64,000 nucleotides of DNA from Rhizorhabdus phycosphaerae (GCF_011044255.1 NZ_CP049107.1:2877501-2941500), one strand, 5' to 3'. Shown: positions 9,023 to 17,425, numbered from the stretch's first letter. Program-made: numbers and translations. Notes: a model not told the origin generated them from the letters alone.

Positions 9023-10123
9023 ATGCGCATCGGGGTGTTGACGGGCGGCGGCGACGTGCCGGGGCTCAATCCGTGCATCCGCTCGATCGCGCTCTCGGCG
9101 ATCGACCGTGGCTGGGAGGTGATCGGCTTCCGGCGGGGCTGGCAGGGCTTTCTGGAAATCGATCCGGCCGATGCCGACAGCGTCGCGGCGCACAGCATCC
9201 GGCTCGACCGGGAGGCGGTGCGCGGGATCGACCGCGTCGGCGGCACGATGCTGCACACCTCGCGCACCGATCCGCGTACGGTATCGGGGGGCGACCGCAC
9301 AGCGCATGTGCTCAAGGTTCTCGAGGCGCTGGGGGTCGATGCGCTGATCACGCTTGGCGGGGACGGTACGCTCCGCTTCTCCGCACATCTGTCCCAGCAG
9401 GGCTTCCCGGTCATTTCCATCCCCAAGACGATGGACAATGATGTCTTCGGCACCGACTATTGCATCGGCTTCTCCACCGCGATCACCCGGTCGGTCGACG
9501 CGATCAACGCGCTGCGCACCACCGCCGAGAGCCATGAGCGCATCGCGATCGTCGAGCTGTTCGGCCGAAGGTCGGGGGAGACCGCGTTGCTCGCAGGCTT
9601 CCTGGCGCAGGTCGATCGCACCGTCATCGCCGAGGTCCCGGCCGATGCGGACCGGTTGACGGCGCTGCTTGCCGAGGATCGCCGCAGTAGGCCTGGCGCC
9701 TATGCGATGTGCGTCATTTCCGAAGGCGCACGGTTGACGGGCGACGGGGACAGCGATGCGGAACGGCGCCTGTCGGCGACCCAGCGCAGCGAACAGGCCG
9801 TCAGCCGCCGGCTGGCGCTGATGATCGAGGAGCGCTCGAAAGAGGGCACGATCGTCCAGCAGCTCGCCTATCTGATGCGCTCGGGCGATCCCGATGCGCT
9901 CGACCGGATGGTCGGCTTCGCCTTCGGCGGTCTCGCCATCCAGAAGATCGAGAGCGGCGAGACCGGCCGGATGCTCGCGCTGCGTGACGGCAACTATACG
10001 CATGTCCCGATCGATACGCTGCTCGGCGGCACCAAGAGCGTCGATGTCGAGGCGCTCTACGACCCCGTGCGCTACCGGCCGAAGCTGACCGACGTGCAGG
10101 GCATGCCGATGTTTCTCTACTGA
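9023..10123 (+). CDS. 6-phosphofructokinase family enzyme
   Basis: A 366-residue PFK-A superfamily protein phosphorylating fructose 6-phosphate. It has the GVLTGGGDVPGLN N-terminal nucleotide loop, G-G-D-G-T at 112-116 and P-K-T-M-D-N-D at 134-140. The Gly after GGD is usually associated with ATP-dependent enzymes. The Lys in PKTMDND is usual for pyrophosphate-type or mixed-clade enzymes, so the phosphoryl donor is uncertain. The ATG at 9023 is preceded by GGAGG; an upstream codon at 8999 gives a non-homologous extension. It appears monocistronic. Confidence 0.88.
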   Translation: MRIGVLTGGGDVPGLNPCIRSIALSAIDRGWEVIGFRRGWQGFLEIDPADADSVAAHSIRLDREAVRGIDRVGGTMLHTSRTDPRTVSGGDRTAHVLKVLEALGVDALITLGGDGTLRFSAHLSQQGFPVISIPKTMDNDVFGTDYCIGFSTAITRSVDAINALRTTAESHERIAIVELFGRRSGETALLAGFLAQVDRTVIAEVPADADRLTALLAEDRRSRPGAYAMCVISEGARLTGDGDSDAERRLSATQRSEQAVSRRLALMIEERSKEGTIVQQLAYLMRSGDPDALDRMVGFAFGGLAIQKIESGETGRMLALRDGNYTHVPIDTLLGGTKSVDVEALYDPVRYRPKLTDVQGMPMFLY

Positions 10124-10221
10124 TTTGGGAAAAGCGGGATTCAGGTGTTGCGCCCCGTCTAACCCTTTGCTAGTGGCGCGGGCCTGCCAGCGTCCCGGGT
10201 ATCCGGGTCCCTGTTCGATGT

Positions 10222-10308
10222 GCGGTCGTGGCGGAACTGGTAGACGCGCAACGTTGAGGTCGTTGTGGCCGAAAGGCCGTGGAAGTTCGAGTCTTCTCGA
10301 CCGCACCA
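10222..10308 (+). tRNA. tRNA-Leu (anticodon GAG)
   Basis: The cloverleaf can be drawn by hand. The acceptor stem GCGGTCG pairs with CGACCGC, ending with discriminator A and an encoded CCA. The D-arm contains AACTGGTAGACGC. The anticodon stem CAACG/CGTTG holds the loop TTGAGGT, so the anticodon is GAG. A long variable arm (GGCC-GAAA-GGCC) marks a class II tRNA. The T-arm contains GTTCGAGTC. It reads CUC/CUU leucine codons. Length with CCA is 87 bases. Confidence 0.95.
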
Positions 10309-10314
10309 TCATCC

Positions 10315-10341
10315 GACCCAAGTGCCCGATGCACTTGGGTC
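10315..10341 (+). terminator. Perfect hairpin downstream of tRNA-Leu
   Basis: An 11-base perfect inverted repeat, GACCCAAGTGC and its complement, encloses a 5-base loop (CCGAT), seven bases after the tRNA CCA end. No T-tract follows, so it is either a processing/stability hairpin or a weak intrinsic terminator. Confidence 0.5.
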
Positions 10342-10443
10342 GCGCTGTCTCGGGCAGCTCCAGAATCGATAGATTGAGACAAGTATCTGCCTGAGGCTTG
10401 GCGTTGACCATTCCGTTCTGTCAGCGGCGATTGTCGCTGGCGG

Positions 10444-11994
10444 TCAGCCGAAATCGTACCGGGCTCCGGTCCACAGGCGCTGCTCCATATCGTCCAGATC
10501 GCGCGTTGGGGCGTCGACGCGGTCGAACAGCATCGTCCATCGGTCTTGGGGTCGATAGAGAGGCCAGTCTGCTCCCGGCGCGCCGGTGCGGATGAACGAC
10601 ACCCAATGGGCGTGCATGCGTGTTGCCAGCGCTTCGGCCTCGGCGCCTTCCGGACCCAGGACGGCACTCTGCGGGTCGCGGACCTTGTCCCAGACCAGCG
10701 GCAGTTCGGAACCGTGGACCGCATAGCCTGCATTGCGCCCGGTGCTGCGCGGCATGTCGAGGCGGTAGAGCCAGGTAGGGCGGCGCAGGGATGCATGCGC
10801 CTCAGCCGTGCGGAGGGTCGGCATCCAATATTCCTCCGCGGTCAGCGCGCGGTAGCGGCGGTCGACGGATGAGAGCGCGGGAAAGCTCTGCCCATAGGCG
10901 TGATAGACGGGTGCGAAGGCGTCGATCGCCATGTTCGCCAGATCGCCTTGGACCACGGTCCCGTCGCGCGCTGCGTTCGGGCCGAAAAAGGCGATCTCGT
11001 CGCGGGTGGTGCCGATGAGCAGCGGAACGGGGGCCGCGCGACCGTCGCGGATCATCGACAGCGGCAGGTCGGGCAACACGGTCCCGTCGATCACCGCGCG
11101 GAACGGATATTTGCGCGGCCAGCTCTTCTGTAGTTTCGCCTGCGCCGCGAGGAGCGAGGCGGGGTCGAGCGACAGCAGCACACGAGGGTCGTCGAACCCG
11201 GCCAGTTCCAAGAACGCCCGCGCCATGCGGGCTGCACCATCCTTGTCTATCGCCGTTTCCGCGCCCCCACTCTCAACGATCGCCCGCTGGAACAGGCCCC
11301 GGGCGGCGGGCATGGCGAGGAGCGCGCAGACATTCTTGGCGCCCGCGCTCTGGCCGCCGATCGTGACCCGGCGGGGATCGCCGCCAAAGGCGGCGATGTT
11401 CGCGCGGACCCATCGCAAGGCCTCGACGATGTCGAGCAGCCCATTATTGCCGCTTCCGGCATAGTCGGCGCCGAGCAGGGTGGAGAGATCGAGAAAGCCG
11501 AGCGCGCCGACCCGGTAGCTGATCGTCACGCAGACGATCCCGTGCCGTGCGAAACGATCGCCGTCGAAGACGGGCATGCGGCTCGAACCCGCGACATTGC
11601 CGCCGCCGTGGATCCACACATAGACCGGGTGTGGGCCGGGGCCGCGCGGCGACCAGATGTTCAGCGCGAGGCAGTCTTCCGACTGGGGCAGGGGCCCCGG
11701 CCCATAGAGGCCAGGTGCGGGTGGCTGCTGTATCGGCGCGGGCGCGAAGGCGGTGGCGTCGAGAGGGGCGGACCGGCGTGCGGGCGGGCGCGGTGCCCGA
11801 AAGCGGAGCGGCCCGACCGGCGGTGCGGCGAAAGGAATGCCGAAATAGGCGGTGCCATGCTCGGTTGCGCGCCCGACTACCGGACCCTCACGCGTTTCGA
11901 CGAGCCCGTCTTTCGGGCGATGCGAAGCCCCTATGGCAGTCCCGCCGGTCGAGGCGGCGAGGGCGGCGGAAGCGAGAAAGGTCCTGCGGTCCAT
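10444..11994 (-). CDS. Type B carboxylesterase, Tat-exported
   Basis: A 516-residue carboxylesterase/para-nitrobenzyl esterase family protein. The N-terminus M-D-R-R-T-F-L-A-S-A-A is a twin-arginine signal, so the enzyme is probably folded before export. It has the oxyanion segment W-I-H-G-G-G (127-132), the nucleophile elbow G-G-Q-S-A-G with Ser216, the marker SEDCLALNIW, and a late G-S-E-L-P region containing the catalytic His context. The ATG at 11994 has AGGGACGC upstream; an earlier codon at 12084 would bury the Tat motif. It is probably monocistronic. The substrate (ester or lactone) is unknown. Confidence 0.88.
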   Translation of the reverse strand: MDRRTFLASAALAASTGGTAIGASHRPKDGLVETREGPVVGRATEHGTAYFGIPFAAPPVGPLRFRAPRPPARRSAPLDATAFAPAPIQQPPAPGLYGPGPLPQSEDCLALNIWSPRGPGPHPVYVWIHGGGNVAGSSRMPVFDGDRFARHGIVCVTISYRVGALGFLDLSTLLGADYAGSGNNGLLDIVEALRWVRANIAAFGGDPRRVTIGGQSAGAKNVCALLAMPAARGLFQRAIVESGGAETAIDKDGAARMARAFLELAGFDDPRVLLSLDPASLLAAQAKLQKSWPRKYPFRAVIDGTVLPDLPLSMIRDGRAAPVPLLIGTTRDEIAFFGPNAARDGTVVQGDLANMAIDAFAPVYHAYGQSFPALSSVDRRYRALTAEEYWMPTLRTAEAHASLRRPTWLYRLDMPRSTGRNAGYAVHGSELPLVWDKVRDPQSAVLGPEGAEAEALATRMHAHWVSFIRTGAPGADWPLYRPQDRWTMLFDRVDAPTRDLDDMEQRLWTGARYDFG

Positions 11995-12106
11995 AAGCGT
12001 CCCTGGCATGCAGCATGCCCCGGCGGGGGCATGGTGAGGGCCTGCACGGCTAGCGGCTTCATGCTGGCGGAGCCAGCCCGTCACTGTTGCGTTGACCGCA
12101 CCGTGG

Positions 12107-12877
12107 CTATGTCGTCTCGGTCTGCAGCAGCCAGCGCTCGTCGCGTTCCAGCCCCAAAGCGGTCAGCCGGCCCGACGCATAGGCACCGGTGTCTATACCA
12201 ATGCGGTTGGTCCGCTCTTCGACCTCGCTGCGCACCGAATGGCCATGAACGATGATCGGCCCATGGTCTCCGTTATCGTCGAGAAACTCGCCCCTGATCC
12301 AGCGCAGGTCGCTGCCCTGTTGCTGGTCGAGCGGGATGCCCGGGCGGATGCCGGCATGGGCGAAATAATAGTCTCCGGCGCGGAAGCTGTGCCGCAGCCG
12401 CCGCAGCCACGACAAATGGGGCTCAGGCACATGGGCACGGACGAGATCGATGACGCCGGCTGGATCCGCCTTGTCATAATCGGCCGCTGCCGCGCCATAG
12501 CTCAGCAGAGTCTCGCGCCCGCCCATCTTGTGAAACAGCGCGGCAGCCTTGCGGTTGCCCTCGGCTACGGCGAGGAGCACCTCCTCATGGTTCCCGCCGA
12601 GAAATACCACCCGGTCGTCCCCGGTATCGAGCTTGATCATCAGATCGAGGATGGCGGCCGAGTCGGGGCCCCGGTCGACATAGTCGCCGAGGAAAAGCAG
12701 CCGCGTGTCCGTCTCGCCGCGCATTTCGTCGTCGCGATCGATCCGCCGGAGCAGGTCGTCGAGCAGGTCGTAGCGGCCGTGTATATCGCCGATCGCATAC
12801 CAACGCTGCCCTTCGGGTGCGAGCGCGACCCGGGGTCTGCTCCGCCGCCGCCATGGAAGGAAATCGCGCAATCCCAT
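12107..12877 (-). CDS. Calcineurin-like metallophosphoesterase (serine/threonine phosphatase type)
   Basis: A 256-residue PPP-type phosphatase. The metal ligands are in G-D-I-H-G (30-34), G-D-Y-V-D-R-G (64-70) and G-N-H-E (95-98), with later His residues in FAHAGIRPG and VHGHS. Its size and motifs match bacterial PrpA/ApaH-like protein phosphatases. A short basic N-terminus (WRRRSRPR) precedes the domain. It sits between the esterase and the polysaccharide locus with no clear link to either. It could dephosphorylate proteins or nucleotides; the sequence does not decide. Confidence 0.88.
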   Translation of the reverse strand: MGLRDFLPWRRRSRPRVALAPEGQRWYAIGDIHGRYDLLDDLLRRIDRDDEMRGETDTRLLFLGDYVDRGPDSAAILDLMIKLDTGDDRVVFLGGNHEEVLLAVAEGNRKAAALFHKMGGRETLLSYGAAAADYDKADPAGVIDLVRAHVPEPHLSWLRRLRHSFRAGDYYFAHAGIRPGIPLDQQQGSDLRWIRGEFLDDNGDHGPIIVHGHSVRSEVEERTNRIGIDTGAYASGRLTALGLERDERWLLQTETT

Positions 12878-13023
12878 TCGTTACCTATCGTGAAGTCGCG
12901 CCCTGCCGCCTGGCGCCGGCCGGACGGATCGGGCGGACGGGCACCGCGAAGCGGCCTCCGATAGTGGTTCGTGCCGATGATATCCAGTCCTGGAGCGACC
13001 GGAGGAGGGGGCGTCCTGTTGCG

Positions 13024-14301
13024 CTACTTCGCGCCGAAGCCCGTGACCGCGATCTTCACCGTGCGGATCGCGATGAGAATGTCGATCCAGAGCGAGAAAT
13101 TCTTGATGTAGTAGAAATCATATTGGAGCTTGTGGTGCACGGCGTCGAGCTCGGTCACATGCCCCTGGTTCACCTGAGCCCAGCCGGTGATGCCGGGGCG
13201 GACGATGTGCCGGTACAGGTAGAAGGGTATCTCGCTCTCATACCATTGCGATAGCGACAGCACCTCGGGTCTAGGCCCGATCCAGCTCATTTCTCCGCGG
13301 ATGATGTTGAAAATCTGCGGCAATTCATCGATTCGGGTCCGCCGGAGCCACCTTCCCACGCGGGTGATGCGGTCGTCCGCATGCTGGGTCATGGCGGTGG
13401 CCATGTCGGCTTCACCCTCGCCGCACTGGCGCATCGTACGGAATTTGATGATCCGGAACGGGCGACCGCCTGACCCGACGCGAGTCTGGCGGAACAGCGC
13501 AGGACCCGGCGAGTCGAAACGAATCCACGCGCCGACGAGCAGCAAGAACGGCCCCAGCAGTGGCAGCAGCACGAGCGCGGAGGCCAGGTCCACCGCCCGC
13601 TTCGCCTTGCGCCAGGCGAGGTTGGGCAGAAGCGAACCGAAATTATTCTCGGAGAGATGCTCGATGGAGACGCGTCCCGTGATCGACTCGAGCACCTGCT
13701 TGCTGTGCAGGACCGTCCGTCCCATCACGGCGGCCTCGGCCAGCATGCGATCCCAAGCCGGGTCGTGATCGTGCCGGAAGTCCGCGACGATGAACGCCGA
13801 AGGGTCGTCGGGAACGACCGGCGATCGCAATCTGATCCATTCGACTTCGCGCGGCAGCGTCAGCCCATGAAGATCGAACCCCGGAACGACGTAGAAACGA
13901 CGGCGGGTGCGCGGAAGCAGGTAAATGCTGAGGATGAAGAATACGGTAATCGTCGCCAGAAAGGCGGAGGAGAAATAGATGCGGTTATACTGAAGCCGCA
14001 TTGCGAACAGCGCCGCCAGAACGAGTCCAAAGGAGCCGACGAAAGCGGGCAGGATGAATCCGAAGGCGCGCGTGCCAGGATAAGCGGTGACCCGGCGCAA
14101 TATGATCAGCCCGAGCGTCATGGCGATCGTTGCGCCAAAGAAGCTGTTTGGAAAGCCCGACGAGGCGAGCGCGTCGTCGAAGCTGTCGAATCGCAGATAG
14201 GTGGGCAGAATCACTGCAATGGTGAAACCGATCAGGAACTGCGCCGACAAGGCGTTGAAAACGCTGGCGCGGGCCCGCGGAACCTGTAGCTCGCGACTCA
14301 T
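13024..14301 (-). CDS. Polyprenyl-phosphate hexose-1-phosphate transferase (priming sugar transferase)
   Basis: A 425-residue membrane enzyme of the WcaJ/WbaP class. Four N-terminal transmembrane segments occupy about the first 130 residues, then a partial central domain, then the catalytic bacterial sugar-transferase domain. That domain shows KRAVDLASALVLL, FRIIKFRTMR, R-R-T-R-I-D-E-L-P-Q and IGPRPEV. It loads the first sugar phosphate onto undecaprenyl phosphate to start repeat-unit assembly. The ATG at 14301 has GGAAG five bases upstream; a GTG two codons earlier is possible. It is separated from the main operon and transcribed away from the secreted protein pair. Confidence 0.92.
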   Translation of the reverse strand: MSRELQVPRARASVFNALSAQFLIGFTIAVILPTYLRFDSFDDALASSGFPNSFFGATIAMTLGLIILRRVTAYPGTRAFGFILPAFVGSFGLVLAALFAMRLQYNRIYFSSAFLATITVFFILSIYLLPRTRRRFYVVPGFDLHGLTLPREVEWIRLRSPVVPDDPSAFIVADFRHDHDPAWDRMLAEAAVMGRTVLHSKQVLESITGRVSIEHLSENNFGSLLPNLAWRKAKRAVDLASALVLLPLLGPFLLLVGAWIRFDSPGPALFRQTRVGSGGRPFRIIKFRTMRQCGEGEADMATAMTQHADDRITRVGRWLRRTRIDELPQIFNIIRGEMSWIGPRPEVLSLSQWYESEIPFYLYRHIVRPGITGWAQVNQGHVTELDAVHHKLQYDFYYIKNFSLWIDILIAIRTVKIAVTGFGAK

Positions 14302-14613
14302 GAGCACTTCCGGCTCACTCCCTTTTTCTCACGCATGGACATCTTGGCATATTGGTGGACCGATCAAGCCGCCGGTGCAGTGACATCGCGCACAGCGGTA
14401 TTGCCGATCCAAACTATGCCAATAGCCTCCTGACGCGATTCGCCCTGTACCGTCCGCCCCCACGAAACGATGTGGCTTTCCCGTCGCGCAATTTGGAAAC
14501 TATAGCAATCCTTAACTGTTGAGCAGGATATTGAGAGGGTTAGGGACGAATTTTCGTTGCATAGGCCCTGTGGTGACGGTAAGGAAACCATGTCTGTCTT
14601 TAGGAGACTCGTT
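14302..14613. other. Noncoding divergent promoter region
   Basis: This 312-base gap separates the divergent priming transferase and the first Gly/Ala-rich protein gene and is more AT-rich than its surroundings. It must contain promoters for both. An alternative ATG for the downstream gene lies at 14590 with AAGGAAACC before it. I found no small ORF with coding character and no strong inverted repeat. A CCCTGTAC octamer at 14443-14450 matches the start of the conserved leader element found twice downstream, which may be chance. Confidence 0.5.
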
Positions 14614-15072
14614 GTGAAGAGCTTTGGTAAGGTTGCGGCATCGCTTGCTATCCTCGCGATAGCGTCGGCTCCCGTCGTGGCTGCCGTAGCCCCTGCTGGC
14701 GCGACGTTGAGCCAGGAAGCCGCGAAGGTGATCGGTTCGAAGATGCGCTCTGGCGTGGTGATGAAGCTCGGCAAGCGGGTCACCAAGAAGAAGGTTGAAC
14801 TTGCCCAGCTCGAAGGTGCCGGTGGTGGTGCTCTCGGCGGTGCGGGTGGTAGCGCGGGCGCTGCAGGCGCTAGCGCAGGTGCAGCCGGTGCGGGCGCTGG
14901 AGCAGGTGCTGCCGGCGCCGCTGGAGCGGCCGGTGCTGCTGGTGCGGCAGGCGCCGCCGGAGCTGCGGCTGGTGTTGCAGGCGGCATTGGTGTCGCTGGC
15001 GCAGCGGCAGGCGTTGCAGCTGCAGCTGGTGCCGCTGCGGCGGCGAGCTCGGGCGGCGGCAACAGCCCGTAA
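14614..15072 (+). CDS. Secreted Gly/Ala-rich protein, paralog 1 (unknown function)
   Basis: A 152-residue protein of unrecognised family. It has a Sec-type signal peptide (residues 1 to about 26, VKSFGKVAASLAILAIASAP), a conserved segment at 30-66 (A-T-L-S-Q-E-A-A-K to V-E-L-A-Q) that is rich in Lys, and a Gly/Ala low-complexity tail (about 68-150) of short GAAGAA-like units. The GTG at 14614 is chosen because AGGAGA lies at ideal spacing and the same GGAGAC...GTTGTG arrangement recurs in paralog 2; ATG 14590 is the alternative. It has its own terminator. Its place before polymerase and export genes suggests a role at the cell surface or in the EPS matrix, which is inference only. Confidence 0.75.
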   Translation: MKSFGKVAASLAILAIASAPVVAAVAPAGATLSQEAAKVIGSKMRSGVVMKLGKRVTKKKVELAQLEGAGGGALGGAGGSAGAAGASAGAAGAGAGAGAAGAAGAAGAAGAAGAAGAAAGVAGGIGVAGAAAGVAAAAGAAAAASSGGGNSP

Positions 15073-15097
15073 GCCTGTCGACAAGACAAGAAACCGA

Positions 15098-15123
15098 GGG
15101 TGGCTCCGGCCACCCTTTTTTTT
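15098..15123 (+). terminator. Intrinsic terminator after paralog 1
   Basis: GGGTGGC, loop TCCG, GCCACCC, then eight T residues, starting 26 bases after the stop codon. This is a textbook rho-independent terminator on the plus strand. Confidence 0.92.
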
Positions 15124-15201
15124 GGCTTTGCGCCGGCCTATGCTTTTCGTCACATCGGGGTGACCCTGGGCCGGCTAGGCAGGGCGGGTGCCCCGCGGCT
15201 C

Positions 15202-15221
15202 CCCTGTACAACCCCGGATTG
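15202..15221 (+). promoter_or_regulatory. Conserved 20-base leader element, copy 1
   Basis: The sequence CCCTGTACAACCCCGGATTG recurs with a single mismatch at 15937-15956. It stands out in otherwise more diverged duplicated DNA and lies 122 bases before the start codon of paralog 2. It could be a promoter, an operator or an RNA element; the sequence alone does not tell. Confidence 0.5.
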
Positions 15222-15343
15222 TCGCCGCACGGCGGCGCGCATAGGGGAGGCAAGATCATTACGTGGCCGTGCCAAGCTTTGGCGCTCGTTATGTCCACTG
15301 GGCAGTGCCGATGAGGCGTGCTGCCTGACTCGGGAGACCGGTT

Positions 15344-15808
15344 GTGAAAAGTCTTTGTAAAGTAGCGGTTTCGCTTTCGATTCTCAGCGTCGTGTCGGTT
15401 CCCGTTCTTGCTGCCGTAGCCCCTGCGGGTGCGACGTTGAGCCAGGAGGCCGCGAAGGCGATCGGTTCGAAGATGCGTGCTGGTGTCGTGATGAAACTCG
15501 GCAAGCGCGTGACCAAGAAGAATGTCGAACTGGCGCAGTTTGGAAATGCGGCCCCTACCGGAGGCTGGAACGTCGTTCCGCCGGCACCCGGGCCGACACC
15601 GGGTGTGGGTGTTGGCGGCGTTGGCGGAGTCGGTGGCGGAGTCGGCGCCACTGGAGCGGTCGGAGTGGGTGCGGGCACTGTTGCTGGCGGTATCGGTGTT
15701 GGTGCCGCTGCAGCTGCAGCCGGTGCTGCCGCAGCTGTGGCAGGTGGCGTTGCCGTTGCTTCGAGCTCTGGCGGCAGCAATCCACCGATCATCAGCGTCA
15801 GCCCTTAA
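15344..15808 (+). CDS. Secreted Gly/Ala-rich protein, paralog 2 (unknown function)
   Basis: A 154-residue paralog of the preceding protein, from a GTG start with GGGAGAC upstream. The signal peptide (VKSLCKVAVSLSILSVVSVP) and the conserved segment (residues 30-66) are nearly identical to paralog 1, and DNA identity there is close to 90 percent by eye. The tail differs: a Pro/Gly stretch (PPAPGPTPGVGVGG), then Gly/Val and Ala runs, ending SSGGSNPPIISVSP. Conservation of the head and drift of the tail suggest the head carries the function, for example export or wall association. It is followed by its own terminator. Confidence 0.78.
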   Translation: MKSLCKVAVSLSILSVVSVPVLAAVAPAGATLSQEAAKAIGSKMRAGVVMKLGKRVTKKNVELAQFGNAAPTGGWNVVPPAPGPTPGVGVGGVGGVGGGVGATGAVGVGAGTVAGGIGVGAAAAAAGAAAAVAGGVAVASSSGGSNPPIISVSP

Positions 15809-15833
15809 GGCGCGTGATGCTGCGACGAACGAA

Positions 15834-15858
15834 GGGTGGCCCAGGCCACCCTTTTTTT
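15834..15858 (+). terminator. Intrinsic terminator after paralog 2
   Basis: GGGTGGC, loop CCAG, GCCACCC, then seven T residues. The stem is identical to that of the terminator after paralog 1. It separates the small secreted-protein gene from the polymerase gene, which therefore needs its own promoter or read-through. Confidence 0.92.
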
Positions 15859-15936
15859 GGCCTTCCCGTCGGGCTGTGTATTGCGTCACCTCGCTGCGAC
15901 CCTCGCGAGGATAGGCGGTGCCAATGCTCGTAGCGT

Positions 15937-15956
15937 CCCTGTGCAACCCCGGATTG
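15937..15956 (+). promoter_or_regulatory. Conserved 20-base leader element, copy 2
   Basis: CCCTGTGCAACCCCGGATTG, one mismatch from copy 1 at 15202. Here it lies 32 bases before the polymerase start codon, between a terminator and an operon of export genes, a position suited to promoter, operator or antitermination function. Confidence 0.5.
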
Positions 15957-15988
15957 CCGCAATGCTGCGACGCAGATAAGGGGAAAGC

Positions 15989-17425
15989 ATGAGGATCGCC
16001 CGTCGTGCTGTGCCACACCGCCTATCGGGCTGCTTCTGGGCGCTGACCGCCTTTCTGTTCCTTGCCTTCGCAACGGGTGGCGGATCCCGCTACGATATTC
16101 AGTCTCTCGCGATCCTTCGCCCCGCGTCGGCCGTCCTGATTGCCTTTGCGATCTGGGGCGTGACGACCCGCCAGCTGCGTGCCCTGCGGGCGCCTCTTCT
16201 CTTCCTGGGGGCAATGGCCCTGCTGATCCTGTCCCATCTCGTTCCCCTCCCCTGGAGCATCTGGTCGCAGCTTCCGGGTCGGGAAACGATTGTCGCCATC
16301 GACGAGGCCGCGGGGCTCGGCAGGATCTGGCGACCGCTGGCCCTCGTTCCAGTCGGCGCGTGGAACGCATTCTTCAGCCTGCTTCCACCACTCGCAGTGC
16401 TGCTCGTGGGCGCCCGCCTATCTCTTGCGGAGCGCCGCGCGTTGGTTGTCCCACTGTTGCTGCTCGCGATCATCAGCGCCGTTGTCGCGCTGTTGCAACT
16501 GGGTGGTGGCGAGGACAGCCCGCTCTATCTTTATCGCGTGACCAGCAATGGCGCGGCCGTAGGCCTGTTTGCGAACCGGAATCATCAGGCGGTCTTCCTC
16601 GCCTGCATGTTCCCGCTGCTCGCGCTGTTCGCTTCGCCGACGACCTTTCCGCGTTGGGATCGCAGGGTGAGCCTTGGTCTCGCGCTTGCCTGCGGCGCTC
16701 TTCTCGTCGCCCTGATTCTGGTGACCGGATCCCGGGCCGGGCTGCTCGCCATGGTCGTGGGGCTTGCTGGGGCGGTCATGCTCGATACGATTTCGAGAAA
16801 GACACCGACCGGTCGCGGAGTCATGACCTGGACAGTTCCTGCGGCGGCGATCCTCATCCTCGTGGGGCTGGTGATCGGCACGGGACGTGCGGAATCGGTT
16901 GACCGCCTTCTCGGAAGTGCCGGTAGCGGCGAGATCCGCTATCGCGCATGGGGTCCGATTTTCACTATGGCGAAGGACTATTTTCCGGCGGGCTCCGGGA
17001 TCGGTTCCTTCGCCGAGGTTTATCGTCTGCACGAACCCTATGCCTTGCTCGACTGGACGACCTTCCTGCGGGCGCATAATGATCCGCTCGAACTGCTTCT
17101 CACCGGCGGAGCCCCAGCGATGCTGCTGCTTGTGGTTGCCGTAGGGGCCTATGTGCGTCAATGTGTGACATGGTGGCGCTCCGGGGCAAGGGAGGGGACG
17201 CGCTCGGTGACGAAGGGGGCTGCGCTCTGCGTGATTGCTATTCTCGGGCTTGCAAGCCTGGGAGATTATCCGCTGCGAACGCCTGCACTCGCTTGTCTTC
17301 TATGCGTCATGCTGCTGTGGCTTTACGGGGCTGACGGCGCCGGGGGGCATGATAATTCATTTGACGGAACAGCGTCCGATCCTAAGACGAGCACTCCAAA
17401 AGAGGGTCGCGGAAGTAATGCGTAA
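15989..17425 (+). CDS. O-antigen ligase/polymerase family membrane protein
   Basis: A 478-residue multi-spanning membrane protein of the Wzy/WaaL (PF04932-type) family. Many hydrophobic segments are visible. The family core VGLFANRNHQAVFLACM lies in the middle, followed by VTGSRAGLLAMVVG and a large periplasmic loop with HNDPLELLLTGG. It joins repeat units or ligates glycan outside the inner membrane. The ATG at 15989 follows GGGGAAAGC. Its end overlaps the export lipoprotein start by eight bases, so polymerase, export lipoprotein, co-polymerase and the next gene form one operon. Confidence 0.88.
   Translation: MRIARRAVPHRLSGCFWALTAFLFLAFATGGGSRYDIQSLAILRPASAVLIAFAIWGVTTRQLRALRAPLLFLGAMALLILSHLVPLPWSIWSQLPGRETIVAIDEAAGLGRIWRPLALVPVGAWNAFFSLLPPLAVLLVGARLSLAERRALVVPLLLLAIISAVVALLQLGGGEDSPLYLYRVTSNGAAVGLFANRNHQAVFLACMFPLLALFASPTTFPRWDRRVSLGLALACGALLVALILVTGSRAGLLAMVVGLAGAVMLDTISRKTPTGRGVMTWTVPAAAILILVGLVIGTGRAESVDRLLGSAGSGEIRYRAWGPIFTMAKDYFPAGSGIGSFAEVYRLHEPYALLDWTTFLRAHNDPLELLLTGGAPAMLLLVVAVGAYVRQCVTWWRSGAREGTRSVTKGAALCVIAILGLASLGDYPLRTPALACLLCVMLLWLYGADGAGGHDNSFDGTASDPKTSTPKEGRGSNA

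Larger units (their letters stand above)
14614..15254 (+). repeat. Tandem duplication, copy 1 (gene, terminator and leader)
   Basis: Copy 1 of a diverged tandem duplication with a period of about 730-736 bases. It covers the first Gly/Ala-rich gene, its terminator and the downstream leader. Equivalent landmarks recur at constant offset: start codon 14614 and 15344, terminator 15098 and 15834, 20-base element 15202 and 15937. Confidence 0.8.
15344..15988 (+). repeat. Tandem duplication, copy 2
   Basis: Copy 2 of the roughly 730-base duplication. Similarity to copy 1 runs through the gene, the terminator and the leader, and ends at the polymerase start codon (TAAGGGGAAAGC against ATAGGGGAGGCAAG in copy 1). 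Confidence 0.8.

Noticed and set aside
14302-15988. CRISPR-like or mobile-element origin for the repeated sequence near the Gly/Ala genes.
   Set aside because: There are only two long diverged copies containing genes and terminators, no short spaced repeats, no transposase and no terminal inverted repeats.
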